Assembly: GCA_016293645.1 (NCBI GenBank)
Contig: JAEDDW010000006.1
Coordinates: forward strand, 1 to 54,344
Reading direction: 5' to 3'
Source: Treponema sp.
GTDB taxonomy: Bacteria; Spirochaetota; Spirochaetia; Treponematales; Treponemataceae
Length of the DNA stretch: 54,344 bases
The translations under genes and the position numbers were made by a program. The first letter of the stretch is position 1. Each line of letters starts with the position of its first letter. The notes below the pieces were generated by a model that saw only the letters and a list, made by a program, of their open reading frames with translations, did no database searches and was not told where the DNA came from. Shown piece by piece: positions 32,581 through 42,178 of the stretch.

Positions 32581-35064
32581 TTATTTTTCCGCTTCTTCGT
32601 TGGCAATTCTATCTACGCCTACAACATAATCAGGGTCGGTGATTGTTACTACCTTGATTCCGCTTGCGCTTCTTCCCTGAATTGTAATGTCCTTGGCTTC
32701 AACGCGGACTGAAGTTCCCTGGCTTGTGATGCACATTACACTGTCGCTTTCACGAACGCAAAGGGATCCTATGATTTCTCCCTTGTCATCAACATTACCG
32801 AAGATTTTCTGTCCACCGGTTCCACGACCGTGGGCATTAAACTCTGCAGGGTCTACGCGTTTTCCAATTCCTTTTTCAGTGATTACAAGAATGCGAGCAT
32901 CATCTTCTTTTTCGATTCTGATTGCGGCAGTAAGTTCATCACCACTTGCAAGTTTGAGACCTGCAACACCACGGCTTGTCTTACCCATAGGGCGAACATC
33001 ATCTTCTTCAATTCTCAATGCCTGACCACGACGGCTCACAAGAAGAATTTCATCATTACCGGATGTAAGAATTGAACTTACAAGAGTATCTCCATCATCA
33101 AGACGAACAGCAGTAGTACCACGTGATTTTGCATTTTTAAATTCACTTGTAGGAGTTTTCTTTACGACACCGTTTGCTGTTGCCATAAAGAGGAATTCAT
33201 CATCCTTAAAGTCCTTGAGAGCAACAGTCGTAGTGATATCTTCATTTCCAAGGGTAAGCAGAGACTTTACATGACTTCCACGGCTTGTCTTGCTTGCTTC
33301 AGGAATTTCGTGAACCTTTACCCAATATGCTTTTCCTGCAGTTGTGATGAACATAAGGTAGTCGTGTGTAGAGGCGACAAACATCTGGTTGATGTAGTCT
33401 TCCTCAACAAGCTTGGCAGAGATTGTTCCCTTGCCTCCCCTACCCTGACTCTTGTACTGTGAAACAGGAACACGTTTGATATAACCAAGTTTAGAAATAA
33501 GAACACACATGTCCTCTTCCTTAATCATATCCTCAACGTTGATTGTTTCAACTTCACCTGCAACAATGTCAGTCTTTCTATCATCACCGAATTTTTCAAC
33601 AATGGCAGATGTTTCTTCCTTGATGAGATTAAGAATTTTTTCATGGTGAGCAAGAAGATCTTCAAGGCGGGCAATTTCTGCCTTGAGCTGTTCCATTTCA
33701 AGTTTGAGTTCATCGATACGCAAAGATGTAAGAACACCAAGGCGAAGATCAACGATTGCCTGGCTCTGTTCTTCATCAAATCCGAATCTTGCTTCGAGTC
33801 TCTTCTTGGCTTCAGGTTCATCCTTACTTGAACGGATAATCTGAATTACTTCATCAACACAATCAACTGCAGTAATTTTTGCTTCAAGGATGTGTTCCTT
33901 TTTCTTTGCAACTGCAAGTTCAAATTTTGTACGACGTGTGATTACTTCATCGCGGTGATCGACAAAATGCTTTATGATCTGCTTGAGGTTTAAAACCTGA
34001 GGAGCTAGACCAGTTCCAGACGGAACAAGAGCCAGGTTTATGATTCCGTATGAAGACTGAAGAGGAGTTTTTGCAAAAATCTGGTTGATTACAATCTTTG
34101 CAATGGCCGTTTTTTTAATATCAACTTCAATGCGGACATCATCACCATGGCTGCCATCGTTTACACGGTCAATGCCTTCAATGATTCCATCCTTTGCAAG
34201 GTCGGCAATTTTTTTTACAAGATCATCAGTTCTTGTCTGGTAAGGAATTTCAGTGAATACTATTTTTTCCTTTCCCTTTGTATCAACTTCAATTGTAAAA
34301 CGGGCACGGATTAAAATTTTTCCACGACCGGTCTTATAGGCATCGGCAATTCCCTTCTTTCCAAAAATAATTCCGCCTGTAGGAAAATCCGGACCCTTCA
34401 TGTGCTGCATCAGATCTTCGACTTTACATTCCGGATTATCGATATAAGCACAGATGGCAGCTCCTACTTCTTTAAGATTGTGAGGCGGCATGTTTGTAGC
34501 CATACCAACAGCAATACCAGTTGAACCATTACACAAAAGGAATGGGAATGCTGCAGGAAGAACTTTTGGTTCCTGTCTTGTATCATCAAAGTTAGGAGCA
34601 AAATCAACTGTATTCTTCTTGATGTCTTCTACCATTACTTCGGCAACCTTTGACATCTTTGCCTCTGTGTAACGGTAAGCGGCTGCAGGAGACCCGTCGA
34701 TTCCTCCAAAGTTACCCTGCTTTGTAACAGGCATGTATCTCAAAGAAAAAGCCTGACCAAGACGAACCATGGCATCATAAACGGAAGCATCACCGTGTGG
34801 ATGATAACGACCAAGTACATCACCGACTACGGTTGCACATTTTTTTGTTTTTCCACTTGCAACAAGATTTTCTTCTGCCATGGCATAAAGAATTCTTCGG
34901 TGAACCGGTTTTAAACCATCACGTACATCAGGCAAAGCGCGTTCTACGATTACCGACATGGAATAGTCGATGAAGGAACGCTGCATTTCATGTTCAATCG
35001 GAGCCGTTAAAATGTATCCACCTTCCGGTGTCTGCTTTTCTTCGTATTTAATCTTCTCAATCAT
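32581..35064 (-). CDS. gyrA: DNA gyrase subunit A
   Basis: Catalytic breakage-reunion subunit that, with GyrB, introduces negative supercoils. At 827 residues it has the full winged-helix/tower core and a C-terminal beta-pinwheel. The active-site tyrosine is Y132 in AAAYRYTEAKM. The pinwheel GyrA-box appears as QGRGGKGT. In the quinolone-binding loop HPHGDASVYD the residue equivalent to E. coli Ser83 is Ala93, while Asp87 is kept as Asp97. This natural Ala is known from groups with reduced quinolone susceptibility. It follows gyrB after an 84-base gap holding two hairpins. Confidence 0.98.
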   Translation of the reverse strand: MIEKIKYEEKQTPEGGYILTAPIEHEMQRSFIDYSMSVIVERALPDVRDGLKPVHRRILYAMAEENLVASGKTKKCATVVGDVLGRYHPHGDASVYDAMVRLGQAFSLRYMPVTKQGNFGGIDGSPAAAYRYTEAKMSKVAEVMVEDIKKNTVDFAPNFDDTRQEPKVLPAAFPFLLCNGSTGIAVGMATNMPPHNLKEVGAAICAYIDNPECKVEDLMQHMKGPDFPTGGIIFGKKGIADAYKTGRGKILIRARFTIEVDTKGKEKIVFTEIPYQTRTDDLVKKIADLAKDGIIEGIDRVNDGSHGDDVRIEVDIKKTAIAKIVINQIFAKTPLQSSYGIINLALVPSGTGLAPQVLNLKQIIKHFVDHRDEVITRRTKFELAVAKKKEHILEAKITAVDCVDEVIQIIRSSKDEPEAKKRLEARFGFDEEQSQAIVDLRLGVLTSLRIDELKLEMEQLKAEIARLEDLLAHHEKILNLIKEETSAIVEKFGDDRKTDIVAGEVETINVEDMIKEEDMCVLISKLGYIKRVPVSQYKSQGRGGKGTISAKLVEEDYINQMFVASTHDYLMFITTAGKAYWVKVHEIPEASKTSRGSHVKSLLTLGNEDITTTVALKDFKDDEFLFMATANGVVKKTPTSEFKNAKSRGTTAVRLDDGDTLVSSILTSGNDEILLVSRRGQALRIEEDDVRPMGKTSRGVAGLKLASGDELTAAIRIEKEDDARILVITEKGIGKRVDPAEFNAHGRGTGGQKIFGNVDDKGEIIGSLCVRESDSVMCITSQGTSVRVEAKDITIQGRSASGIKVVTITDPDYVVGVDRIANEEAEK

Positions 35065-35077
35065 TTAATTATTTCCC

Positions 35078-35141
35078 GTCATTCTGAATTTGTTTCAGAA
35101 TCTAATTTTTAAAAGAGGTCCCGAATCAAGTTCGGGATGAC
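35078..35141. repeat. Hairpin element between gyrB and gyrA
   Basis: Two hairpins, TTCTGAA...TTCAGAA and TCCCGAA-TCAAG-TTCGGGA, are enclosed by outer arms GTCAT/ATGAC (35078-35082 and 35137-35141). The form resembles intergenic repeats known from many unrelated bacteria. Located within the gyrase transcript it may tune the GyrB:GyrA ratio or mRNA stability. Confidence 0.6.
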
Positions 35142-35148
35142 ATTATCA

Positions 35149-37152
35149 TTAAACATCCAGTGTTGCGTATTCTGCATTTTCTTCGATGAACTTGCGGCGA
35201 GGATCAACATCATCACCCATGAGAACAGAGAAAATCTGATCTGCCATCTGGGCATCAGTGATCTTTACCTGCTTCATCTTGCGGTTTTCCGGAGCCATGG
35301 TTGTTTCCTTAAGTTCCTGCCATTCCATTTCACCAAGACCTTTGTAACGTTGAACTTCGGCCTTGTCGCGGTTTTCTCCAAGTTCTTCCAGAGCCTGATC
35401 TCTCTCTTCATCACTGAAAACAAATTTCTTGTACTTCTGCTTTTTGTATTCAACTCTATAAAGAGGAGGCATGGCAATGTAGACATAACCTTTTTCAATA
35501 AGTTGAGGCATAAATCGGAAGAAAAAAGTCATAAGCAAAGTTGAAATATGTGCACCGTCCACATCGGCATCAGCCATGATGATGATCTTATGATAGCGAA
35601 GCTTTTCAATATTGAAATCTTTTCCAATTCCAGTACCAAGAGAAGCAATTACAGGCCACAGCTTTTCATTGCCCATGACTTTGGAAGGATCAACTTTTTC
35701 AACGTTGAGCATCTTACCCCAGAGAGGAAGAATTGCCTGTGTCTTAGGATTTCTACCCTGCTTTGCTGAACCGCCTGCAGAGTCTCCTTCGACGATATAT
35801 ACTTCGCATTCCTCAGGTTTATTTGAAGAACAGTCTGCAAGTTTTCCAGGAAGTCCAAATGAATCCATTCCAGTCTTGCGGTTTGTTTCAATTGCCTTGC
35901 GCGCCTTGATGCGTCCCAAAGCTTCGTTTACTGCCTTTTCAAGAATCGAATTGCAAATTTGCGGATTCTGTTCAAACCACTGTGTAAGTTTTTCTGAAAC
36001 AAGCGAATATACGATTGAGCGTACTTCAGTATTTCCAAGTTTCTGTTTTGTCTGTCCTTCAAACTGAGGCTCAGGAACCTTTACGGAAATTACTGCGGCA
36101 ATACCTGTACGAACATCGTCACCGGTAAGGCGTTCTACTTTGATTTCCTTTTTCTTGTCGGCTTCACTAGGTTTCTTGTTTCTGTCCACCTTTGGATTGA
36201 GTTTCTTGAAAAGCTTTTCATTGCTGTCCAAAGCCTTGTTCATCACAAAAGTAAGGGCGTTCTTGAAACCATCAAGATGTGTTCCGCCTTCTCGTGTATT
36301 GATATCATTTACATAAGAGTAAATGCTTTCTTCATAACCATCATTGTACTGAAGGGAAACTTCAGCAATCACGTCGTTCTGTTCCCCGGTGATGTAGACA
36401 GGTTCCTCAGGGACAACATGTTCCACCTTTTTTTTGTTTATGAGGTCTTCATTGAGAAATTTTGTATATTCGTTGATTCCGCCTTCAAATTTGAGAACCA
36501 TTTCTTTTGGATTCTCAAGACGTTCATCACGGAATATAATCTGAATCCCAGGATTAAGGAATGCAAGTTCACGAAGTCGTGCAAGAAGAACATCAAAGTC
36601 ATACTGAATTGTCTCAGTAAAGATTGTAGCATCACTCTTCCAGCGGATTGTTGTTCCAGTTGATGTTGAAGTTCCTATTTCACGAACTCCCTCTTTTGAA
36701 GGAATTCCTCTTTCAAATCTTTCTTCAAAAAGCTTTCCATCACGCTTTACAGTCGCAATAAGCCAGTCTGAAAGGGCATTTACACAGGAAACACCAACAC
36801 CATGAAGACCACCGGATACTTTATAAGTAGACTTGTCGAATTTACCGCCGGCATGTAGTTTTGTCAAAACAAGTTCAAGGGCAGATATTCCTGTCTTTTT
36901 GTTTATATCAACAGGAATACCACGACCATCGTCTTCTACACGGCAAATATCATCACGCTCAAGGGCAACGGTAATGTTATGACAGTAACCAGCCATAGCT
37001 TCGTCTATACAGTTGTCTACAACTTCGTATACAAGGTGATGCAAACCATTTGGACCGGTTGATCCAATATACATACCAGGTCTTTTACGAACTGGTTCAA
37101 GTCCTTCAAGAACCTGAATGTTATCAGCTCCGTAATCTTTGTTATCTGCCAT
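35149..37152 (-). CDS. gyrB: DNA gyrase subunit B
   Basis: ATPase subunit of gyrase, 667 residues. The GHKL ATPase has EDDGRGIPVDINKKTG and SGGLHGVGVSCVNALSDW; the TOPRIM part has EGDSAGGSAKQGR and the metal-binding DADVDGAHI. PLWGKMLNVEK replaces the more usual PLRGKxLNVEK. The QRYKGLGEM block near the C-terminus is typical GyrB. GAGG lies before the ATG. It is divergent from dnaA, so replication initiation and supercoiling genes share the gap at 37153-37361. Confidence 0.98.
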   Translation of the reverse strand: MADNKDYGADNIQVLEGLEPVRKRPGMYIGSTGPNGLHHLVYEVVDNCIDEAMAGYCHNITVALERDDICRVEDDGRGIPVDINKKTGISALELVLTKLHAGGKFDKSTYKVSGGLHGVGVSCVNALSDWLIATVKRDGKLFEERFERGIPSKEGVREIGTSTSTGTTIRWKSDATIFTETIQYDFDVLLARLRELAFLNPGIQIIFRDERLENPKEMVLKFEGGINEYTKFLNEDLINKKKVEHVVPEEPVYITGEQNDVIAEVSLQYNDGYEESIYSYVNDINTREGGTHLDGFKNALTFVMNKALDSNEKLFKKLNPKVDRNKKPSEADKKKEIKVERLTGDDVRTGIAAVISVKVPEPQFEGQTKQKLGNTEVRSIVYSLVSEKLTQWFEQNPQICNSILEKAVNEALGRIKARKAIETNRKTGMDSFGLPGKLADCSSNKPEECEVYIVEGDSAGGSAKQGRNPKTQAILPLWGKMLNVEKVDPSKVMGNEKLWPVIASLGTGIGKDFNIEKLRYHKIIIMADADVDGAHISTLLMTFFFRFMPQLIEKGYVYIAMPPLYRVEYKKQKYKKFVFSDEERDQALEELGENRDKAEVQRYKGLGEMEWQELKETTMAPENRKMKQVKITDAQMADQIFSVLMGDDVDPRRKFIEENAEYATLDV

Positions 37153-37349
37153 TTGTATCCTCTTTCAATTTTTTCCGATGAAAATCTAGACTGAAATTTT
37201 AAGTATAAGAGTACAAAATATAACAAATATGAATAAAAAATTCAATAAAATAAGATACATATATATATGAAAACAATGTATAAAAATTTAGTTTTTTTTA
37301 ATGTTTTCCATTACGATAAATCAGTATGGAATTCAAAAATAAATTCAGC

Positions 37350-37355
37350 TATAAT
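37350..37355 (+). promoter_or_regulatory. -10 box of dnaA
   Basis: A perfect TATAAT lies six bases before the ATG at 37362, with no Shine-Dalgarno between. Transcription would start at or one base before the ATG. The -35 match is poor. The rest of the gyrB-dnaA gap is A/T-rich and has no DnaA box. Confidence 0.45.
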
Positions 37356-37361
37356 TGCCTC

Positions 37362-38840
37362 ATGAGCAGTCAGAATTTCAAAATTTTCTGGGATGAAGTC
37401 CTAAACATGATACAGCAGGAATACATTGCAAACAACAACTCGATCGAATTCGAAATCTGGTACGGAAGAATTAAATACATTGAAGATTCTAATTCTGAAC
37501 TTACTGTTTCATTTCCTTCAAAATTCATGTTCAACACCTTAACAAAAAGAGGTTACATACAGAACATAAAGGACAAGATAAAGGTCCTCTGTGGAAATGA
37601 TATAACCATAAAACCTGTATATGAAGATGAAAATTCCAAGAAATCTGTATTCATCCCAACAAATTCTGACACATTACCAACTGTACCCATTAATAAAACA
37701 GATACAGTTGATAATACAACTGTAATGGTTACAGATGAAATCAAAACTGTAACCATAAATTCAAGTTCCCCTATTATAAAGGAAGTAAAAAGGCATCCTC
37801 AATTAAGAGAAGACTATACATTTGAAAGGTTTGTAGTTGGTGACAACAATGAGTTTGCCTACAGTGCATCTCTGGCAGCCGCAAAGGATCCGGGAAAAAA
37901 ATTCAATCCTCTCCTTATATATGGTGGAACAGGACTTGGAAAGACACACCTGATGCAGTCAGTAGGAAACTACATCTATAATAATCCTCCTGAAGGCAAG
38001 GAAAACATAAATATCTGCTATATAACCGCAGAAAATTTTACAAATGAATTCATGAAATCCCTCAGGGAAAAAACTACAGAAGCCTTCAAATCGAAATATA
38101 GAAAAATAGATGTACTCCTTCTTGATGACATCCATTTTTTCGAAAAGAAAGATTCCACTCAGGATGAACTTTTCTATACCTTTGAAGCTCTTTTCCAGAG
38201 AAAATCTCAGATGATTTTTACCTGCGACCGTCCTCCATCAAAATTAAATGATATAGATGAAAGACTAAAATCAAGATTCAACCTTGGTACTCCAATAGAT
38301 CTTCAACCTCCAAGCTATGAGATGAGGATTGCAATTCTTCAGAAAAAACTGGAATTAAAAGGTAAAACTGCACCTGCAGAAGTAATTGAATATGTAGCAA
38401 GAAACATTCAGTCCAATGTACGTGAACTTGAAGGAAATCTCAACAAACTTATAGGTTATGCAGAACTTATGGGAAAAGAACTTACAATTGAACTTACTAA
38501 AAAGCTTCTCAGCGACAGCATAACAAGCAATACAGATGAATCTGTCACCATTGATACCATACTTAAAGTTGTCTGTAACTATTACAATATTACTCTTGCA
38601 GACATAAAGGGTACAGCCAGAAATCCAAAGTTTGCAAATCCAAGGCATATTGCCGTTTATCTTGCAAGACAGATGGCTGACAGGACTTTCACCGAAATTG
38701 GAGGTGAATTGGGTGGCAGAGATCATACAACAATAATGAACAGCAACAGAAAAATTGAAACTCTCATAAAAACAGATGAAAGTATGAATGAAACCCTTGA
38801 AATATTAAAAAAGAAGATAAGGGAATATAAAAAAATTTAA
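37362..38840 (+). CDS. dnaA: Chromosomal replication initiator protein DnaA
   Basis: Origin-binding AAA+ ATPase, 492 residues from this start. Domain I begins FKIFWDEVLNMIQQEY; a Ser/Thr-rich domain II follows; domain III has Walker A GGTGLGKTHL and Walker B VLLLDDIHFF. Domain IV ends with the DNA-binding signature GGRDHTTIMNSNRKIE (commonly GGRDHTTVIHA). I prefer the ATG at 37362 over one 12 codons earlier (37326) because domain I then begins about where it does in other DnaA proteins and a perfect -10 lies six bases ahead. It is followed by the probable oriC and dnaN. Confidence 0.97.
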   Translation: MSSQNFKIFWDEVLNMIQQEYIANNNSIEFEIWYGRIKYIEDSNSELTVSFPSKFMFNTLTKRGYIQNIKDKIKVLCGNDITIKPVYEDENSKKSVFIPTNSDTLPTVPINKTDTVDNTTVMVTDEIKTVTINSSSPIIKEVKRHPQLREDYTFERFVVGDNNEFAYSASLAAAKDPGKKFNPLLIYGGTGLGKTHLMQSVGNYIYNNPPEGKENINICYITAENFTNEFMKSLREKTTEAFKSKYRKIDVLLLDDIHFFEKKDSTQDELFYTFEALFQRKSQMIFTCDRPPSKLNDIDERLKSRFNLGTPIDLQPPSYEMRIAILQKKLELKGKTAPAEVIEYVARNIQSNVRELEGNLNKLIGYAELMGKELTIELTKKLLSDSITSNTDESVTIDTILKVVCNYYNITLADIKGTARNPKFANPRHIAVYLARQMADRTFTEIGGELGGRDHTTIMNSNRKIETLIKTDESMNETLEILKKKIREYKKI

Positions 38841-38868
38841 TCAATGGTTACTTCATGAAATAATTTTA

Positions 38869-38979
38869 TGTGGAAAACCATAAACACATATGCTACAATA
38901 TTGTGGATAAGTTGTTGATAAAGTGATTTAATGTGGATAAGTGGAAAAAAAGTGGATTTTACATATTTACTTTTCCACA
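38869..38979. promoter_or_regulatory. oriC: oriC candidate: DnaA-box cluster in the dnaA-dnaN gap
   Basis: Two perfect DnaA boxes read TGTGGATAA (38902-38910, 38932-38940). One-mismatch sites are TGTGGAAAA (38869-38877), TGTTGATAA (38913-38921) and TTTTCCACA (38971-38979). All but the last point the same way. Position and gene context match many bacterial origins. Confidence 0.85.
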
Positions 38980-39021
38980 TTATAAATCTATATATTTATT
39001 AGAAATAAAAGGGTTTTACAT

Positions 39022-39080
39022 GAATTCACATACCCTATTATTACTACTACTGAATTTATAAATTTATAAATTTAATAAGC
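39022..39080. promoter_or_regulatory. oriC: oriC candidate: GC cluster, DnaA-trios and A/T-rich unwinding element
   Basis: A weak DnaA box (GAATTCACA, 39022-39030) is followed by a short GC cluster and then five consecutive trinucleotides. On the minus strand these read TAG TAG TAA TAA TAG (39049 down to 39035), and an A/T-only stretch follows. Order and polarity fit the known basal unwinding layout: box, GC cluster, 3'-(G/A)AT-5' trios, unwinding element. Confidence 0.7.
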
Positions 39081-39162
39081 AAGGTGAATTCAAATTTATA
39101 AAATGTATATTTATACAAAATTCTGCATATTCTGTTTATGAAGAATTTTAAGGAGCAACATT

Positions 39163-40287
39163 ATGAAATTTACTTTTGACAGAGACTTAATGCTTAGAGA
39201 AGTGTCAATTGCCCAGGAAATCATTTCAACAAAAAATTCCAGTTCTGTTCTTTCAAATATTCTCATAAATGCTTTTGAAAACAGACTTGTAATCAAAGCT
39301 ACAGATGTGAAAATGAATTTTGAAACTCAGATTCCTGTTCAAATAATAGAGGAAGGATCAACAACTATTTATTGTGATAAATTTCTTGGAATCCTTAATG
39401 CTCTTCCTTCTGGGGAAATTGAATTTATTCAGGATGTGAATGAAAACGATGAGCAGGCCGTTAAAGTAAAGATCTGTACCCTCGATAAGAAAAATAAGTT
39501 TGAGATGAGAAGTATGTCCCAGGATAAATTTCCTGATTTCACTACTTCTGATGATGTTCCTTATTTTGAAGTTTCATCAAAAGAGATAAAGGAAATGATC
39601 GCACAGACTTATTTTGCAGTCAGTGAAGATGCTACACGTTACTTTATGAACGGTGTTTATTTTGAAAAAAAGGATGACAACCTTAATCTTGTTTCTACAG
39701 ACGGAAGAAGATTAAGTTTTGCATCAAAGAAAGTTCTTGCAGGTGTAAGTGAATTTCCATCGGCAATCGTACATCCAAAACTTCTCAATGTTGTTTTGAA
39801 GCATTCTCCGGAAGAAGGTAATATTTTCATTGCCATTGTTGACAGGATGATTTTCTTTAAGTTTGGAAACTACAAGCTTGGTGGAGTTCTTCTTGATGGA
39901 ACATTTCCTAACTATGGTCCTGTTATTCCTGAGCATCAGGAACATTCTTTCCAGGTTGAAAAATCGGATCTTGCAAATGCACTTAAAAGTGTTTCACAGA
40001 TGGTTGACAAGAAAGCCGGAAGAATTTATTTCAATATTTCTGATGGAGTTCTGAAGATATCTTCATCCCAGGCTGACATGGGAAGTGCAGATGCTGAAAT
40101 TCCATGTATGTATGCTGGAGACTCTTATTCGATTGCAATGAATTACAGATATGTTGAAGAACCATTGCGTGGAATTTCAACAGAAAGAATTGCTTTTGAA
40201 TTCACCGAAGAAATGAAGGCTGTTACAATGAGGCCTGAACCTGCTGCAGATTATTTCCACATAATAATGCCTATGCAGAAGGAATAG
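39163..40287 (+). CDS. dnaN: DNA polymerase III beta subunit (sliding clamp)
   Basis: Ring-shaped processivity clamp, 374 residues, made of three similar domains. The N-terminus MKFTFDRDLMLREVSIAQEI and the blocks FAVSEDATRYFMNGVYFE and LNLVSTDGRRLSF are typical; the C-terminal end IIMPMQKE resembles the usual MPMR ending. AAGGAG lies before the ATG. It follows the oriC gap in the standard dnaA-dnaN-recF order and leads a rightward operon. Confidence 0.97.
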   Translation: MKFTFDRDLMLREVSIAQEIISTKNSSSVLSNILINAFENRLVIKATDVKMNFETQIPVQIIEEGSTTIYCDKFLGILNALPSGEIEFIQDVNENDEQAVKVKICTLDKKNKFEMRSMSQDKFPDFTTSDDVPYFEVSSKEIKEMIAQTYFAVSEDATRYFMNGVYFEKKDDNLNLVSTDGRRLSFASKKVLAGVSEFPSAIVHPKLLNVVLKHSPEEGNIFIAIVDRMIFFKFGNYKLGGVLLDGTFPNYGPVIPEHQEHSFQVEKSDLANALKSVSQMVDKKAGRIYFNISDGVLKISSSQADMGSADAEIPCMYAGDSYSIAMNYRYVEEPLRGISTERIAFEFTEEMKAVTMRPEPAADYFHIIMPMQKE

Positions 40288-40311
40288 TAAAGTCAATAAT
40301 AAATAAAAGCT

Positions 40312-41406
40312 TTGCCATTTATTTCGATTACTCCATACAATTTCAGAAATCTCTCAAATGAATCCATCGATCTGTCCTCAAAAGAAGTTTTTTTTGTGGG
40401 ACAGAATGGACAGGGCAAAAGTAATTTTCTTGAAGCTCTTTATTATTGCGCATATGGATCTTCTTTCAGAACCCATCTGGACAATGAAATAATAAGGAAT
40501 GGTGAATCAGAGATGAGCATTCATTCCATGTTCCGGGAAGAAGAAAAATCAGTACACACCACTCTCATAAAACTAAAAGAAAAAACAAAGAAGATAGAAA
40601 AAGACGGAAAAAATATTCATGACAGAAAAGAACTTGTAAATACAATTCCATGTGTACTTTACAGTCATGATGATCTCGATTTTGCTGTGGGAGCTCCTGA
40701 GAGAAGAAGGTTCTTCATTGACCAGTCTTTAAGCATGTATGATGTTTTTTATATTGATGTGTTGAGAAGATACAGAAAAATTTTGAAAAGCAGAAATATG
40801 TGCCTTGTTGAAAAGAATTATAATATAATTGATTCATATGACATTCAGCTGGCGGAAAACGGAATAGAGATTCAGAAAAAAAGAAAAGCTGCCATATTTA
40901 AATTCAATCAGATATTCGACAGAATTTATGAAGAGGTCACGGGCATAGATGGAGTCCATATAAGATATCTTCCTTCGTGGAAGGAAAATGAAAATGGATT
41001 TGATTCAGCATATGTAATAAGAGATTATCTTAACAAAAACAGAGATATGGAATGTATGAGGAATACTACAATGAGTGGACCTCATCGTGACAGGATAGTA
41101 TTTGAAAGAAAAGGATCTCCATTCATTCCACAGGCCTCAACAGGTCAGAGAAGACTTGTTTCATTGGTTTTGAGGACTGCTCAGGCAGTTTACTATAATC
41201 AGATAACGGGAAAAAATCCTGTGCTTCTCATGGATGATGTACTTCTGGAACTTGATCCTGAAAAAAGAAAAAGAGTGACTAACCTTCTTCCCGATTATGA
41301 TCAGCTTTTTTGTACTTTTCTTCCGGGAGAACCATATGAAAACTACAGAAGAAATGAAACTCTTGTATACGAAATTTCAGAGGGAAAATGGAACATTAAA
41401 AAATGA
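40312..41406 (+). CDS. recF: DNA replication and repair protein RecF
   Basis: SMC-like ATPase loading RecA at single-strand gaps, 364 residues. Walker A is VGQNGQGKSNFLEALYY, the signature motif is ASTGQRRLVSLVLRTAQ and Walker B is PVLLMDDVLLELD. The start appears to be TTG at 40312 (MPFISITPYNFRNLS), as the motif YNFRNL is always near the N-terminus and no ATG fits; no good Shine-Dalgarno is seen. It begins 24 bases after dnaN. Its stop overlaps the next start as ATGA. Confidence 0.96.
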   Translation: MPFISITPYNFRNLSNESIDLSSKEVFFVGQNGQGKSNFLEALYYCAYGSSFRTHLDNEIIRNGESEMSIHSMFREEEKSVHTTLIKLKEKTKKIEKDGKNIHDRKELVNTIPCVLYSHDDLDFAVGAPERRRFFIDQSLSMYDVFYIDVLRRYRKILKSRNMCLVEKNYNIIDSYDIQLAENGIEIQKKRKAAIFKFNQIFDRIYEEVTGIDGVHIRYLPSWKENENGFDSAYVIRDYLNKNRDMECMRNTTMSGPHRDRIVFERKGSPFIPQASTGQRRLVSLVLRTAQAVYYNQITGKNPVLLMDDVLLELDPEKRKRVTNLLPDYDQLFCTFLPGEPYENYRRNETLVYEISEGKWNIKK

Positions 41407-41951
41407 ATGAAGACATTACATCCATAGGAAAAATAATTGAACGTGTTTTCACCGAAATAAGTATTGAAGATTCCAACAATGCTGTTTCCGTAGCAAACAA
41501 ATGGAAAGAGATCGTTTCAAGGATAAAACCTTCTCAGAAAAACACAATAAGAAACGAAAATATTGGGAATAATATTGCGGATCATTCAAGAGTTGTAGAT
41601 ATAAAAAATGGTGTCCTTCTGGTAGAGGCGGATCACCCGGGATGGATATCTCTTCTTCAGTTTTATAAGAATTTCATACTGAAAGGATTCAAGATGTCCC
41701 GGTGTGATATAAATATAAACAACATAGTTTTTAAGCTTTCCGGAATGAAGGGAGAACTTTGTGAAACCATTGATGAAAAGGAAAGACTGGGAAAAAAGCT
41801 CATAAAAAAGCAGATAGAAGAAGATGAAAGAGGACCGGTTCCGGCTGAATCAGAATTACTTAAAAAAAGGGAGAAAAAAGAACTTCCACCTGAGCTTAAG
41901 TCTATATTTGAGGATTTGAAAAAAAGCATGTTGACCAATTCCGATAAATAA
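41403..41951 (+). CDS. DUF721/DciA-like protein
   Basis: Small KH-like domain protein of 182 residues. Members of DUF721 include DciA, the replicative helicase loader or operator in bacteria lacking DnaC/DnaI. The domain (about residues 10-125) has NGVLLVEADHPGWISLLQFY, its best-kept block. The C-terminal 55 residues are charged and probably disordered (RLGKKLIKKQIEEDERGPVP). It is coupled to recF by ATGA overlap, the usual spirochete position between recF and the next origin gene. The helicase-loading role is from family knowledge, not shown here. Confidence 0.88.
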   Translation: MNEDITSIGKIIERVFTEISIEDSNNAVSVANKWKEIVSRIKPSQKNTIRNENIGNNIADHSRVVDIKNGVLLVEADHPGWISLLQFYKNFILKGFKMSRCDININNIVFKLSGMKGELCETIDEKERLGKKLIKKQIEEDERGPVPAESELLKKREKKELPPELKSIFEDLKKSMLTNSDK

Positions 41952-42006
41952 TGATAATATCGCGTACTAAAATTGAAATTATTTTAAATAATATAGGAGT
42001 CGTCAC

Positions 42007-42162
42007 ATGTTACGTACATACCAGCCAAGCAAAACAAAGCGCACAAGAAAGTTCGGTTTCCGCGCAAGAATGGCAACAAGAGGCGGAAGAATGGTTCTTG
42101 CTAGAAGAAGAGCAAAGGGTCGTCATAAGCTCACTGTTTCTGATGAAAAGAAGCCTTACTGA
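42007..42162 (+). CDS. rpmH: 50S ribosomal protein L34
   Basis: Small basic ribosomal protein, 51 residues. The sequence begins MLRTYQPSKTKRTRKFGFRA and continues with RMATRGGRMVLARRRAKGRH, the hallmark L34 pattern, with a slightly longer acidic/basic tail (SDEKKPY). TAGGAG precedes the ATG. A 72-residue open frame at 41951-42169 in a different phase overlaps it and is spurious. rpmH heads the rpmH-rnpA-yidD-yidC-jag run. Confidence 0.98.
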   Translation: MLRTYQPSKTKRTRKFGFRARMATRGGRMVLARRRAKGRHKLTVSDEKKPY

Positions 42163-42178
42163 TAATTAGTGAATAAGG

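Noticed and set aside
41951..42169. A 72-codon open frame overlapping rpmH
   Set aside because: The other frame encodes an unmistakable L34 with its own ribosome site.
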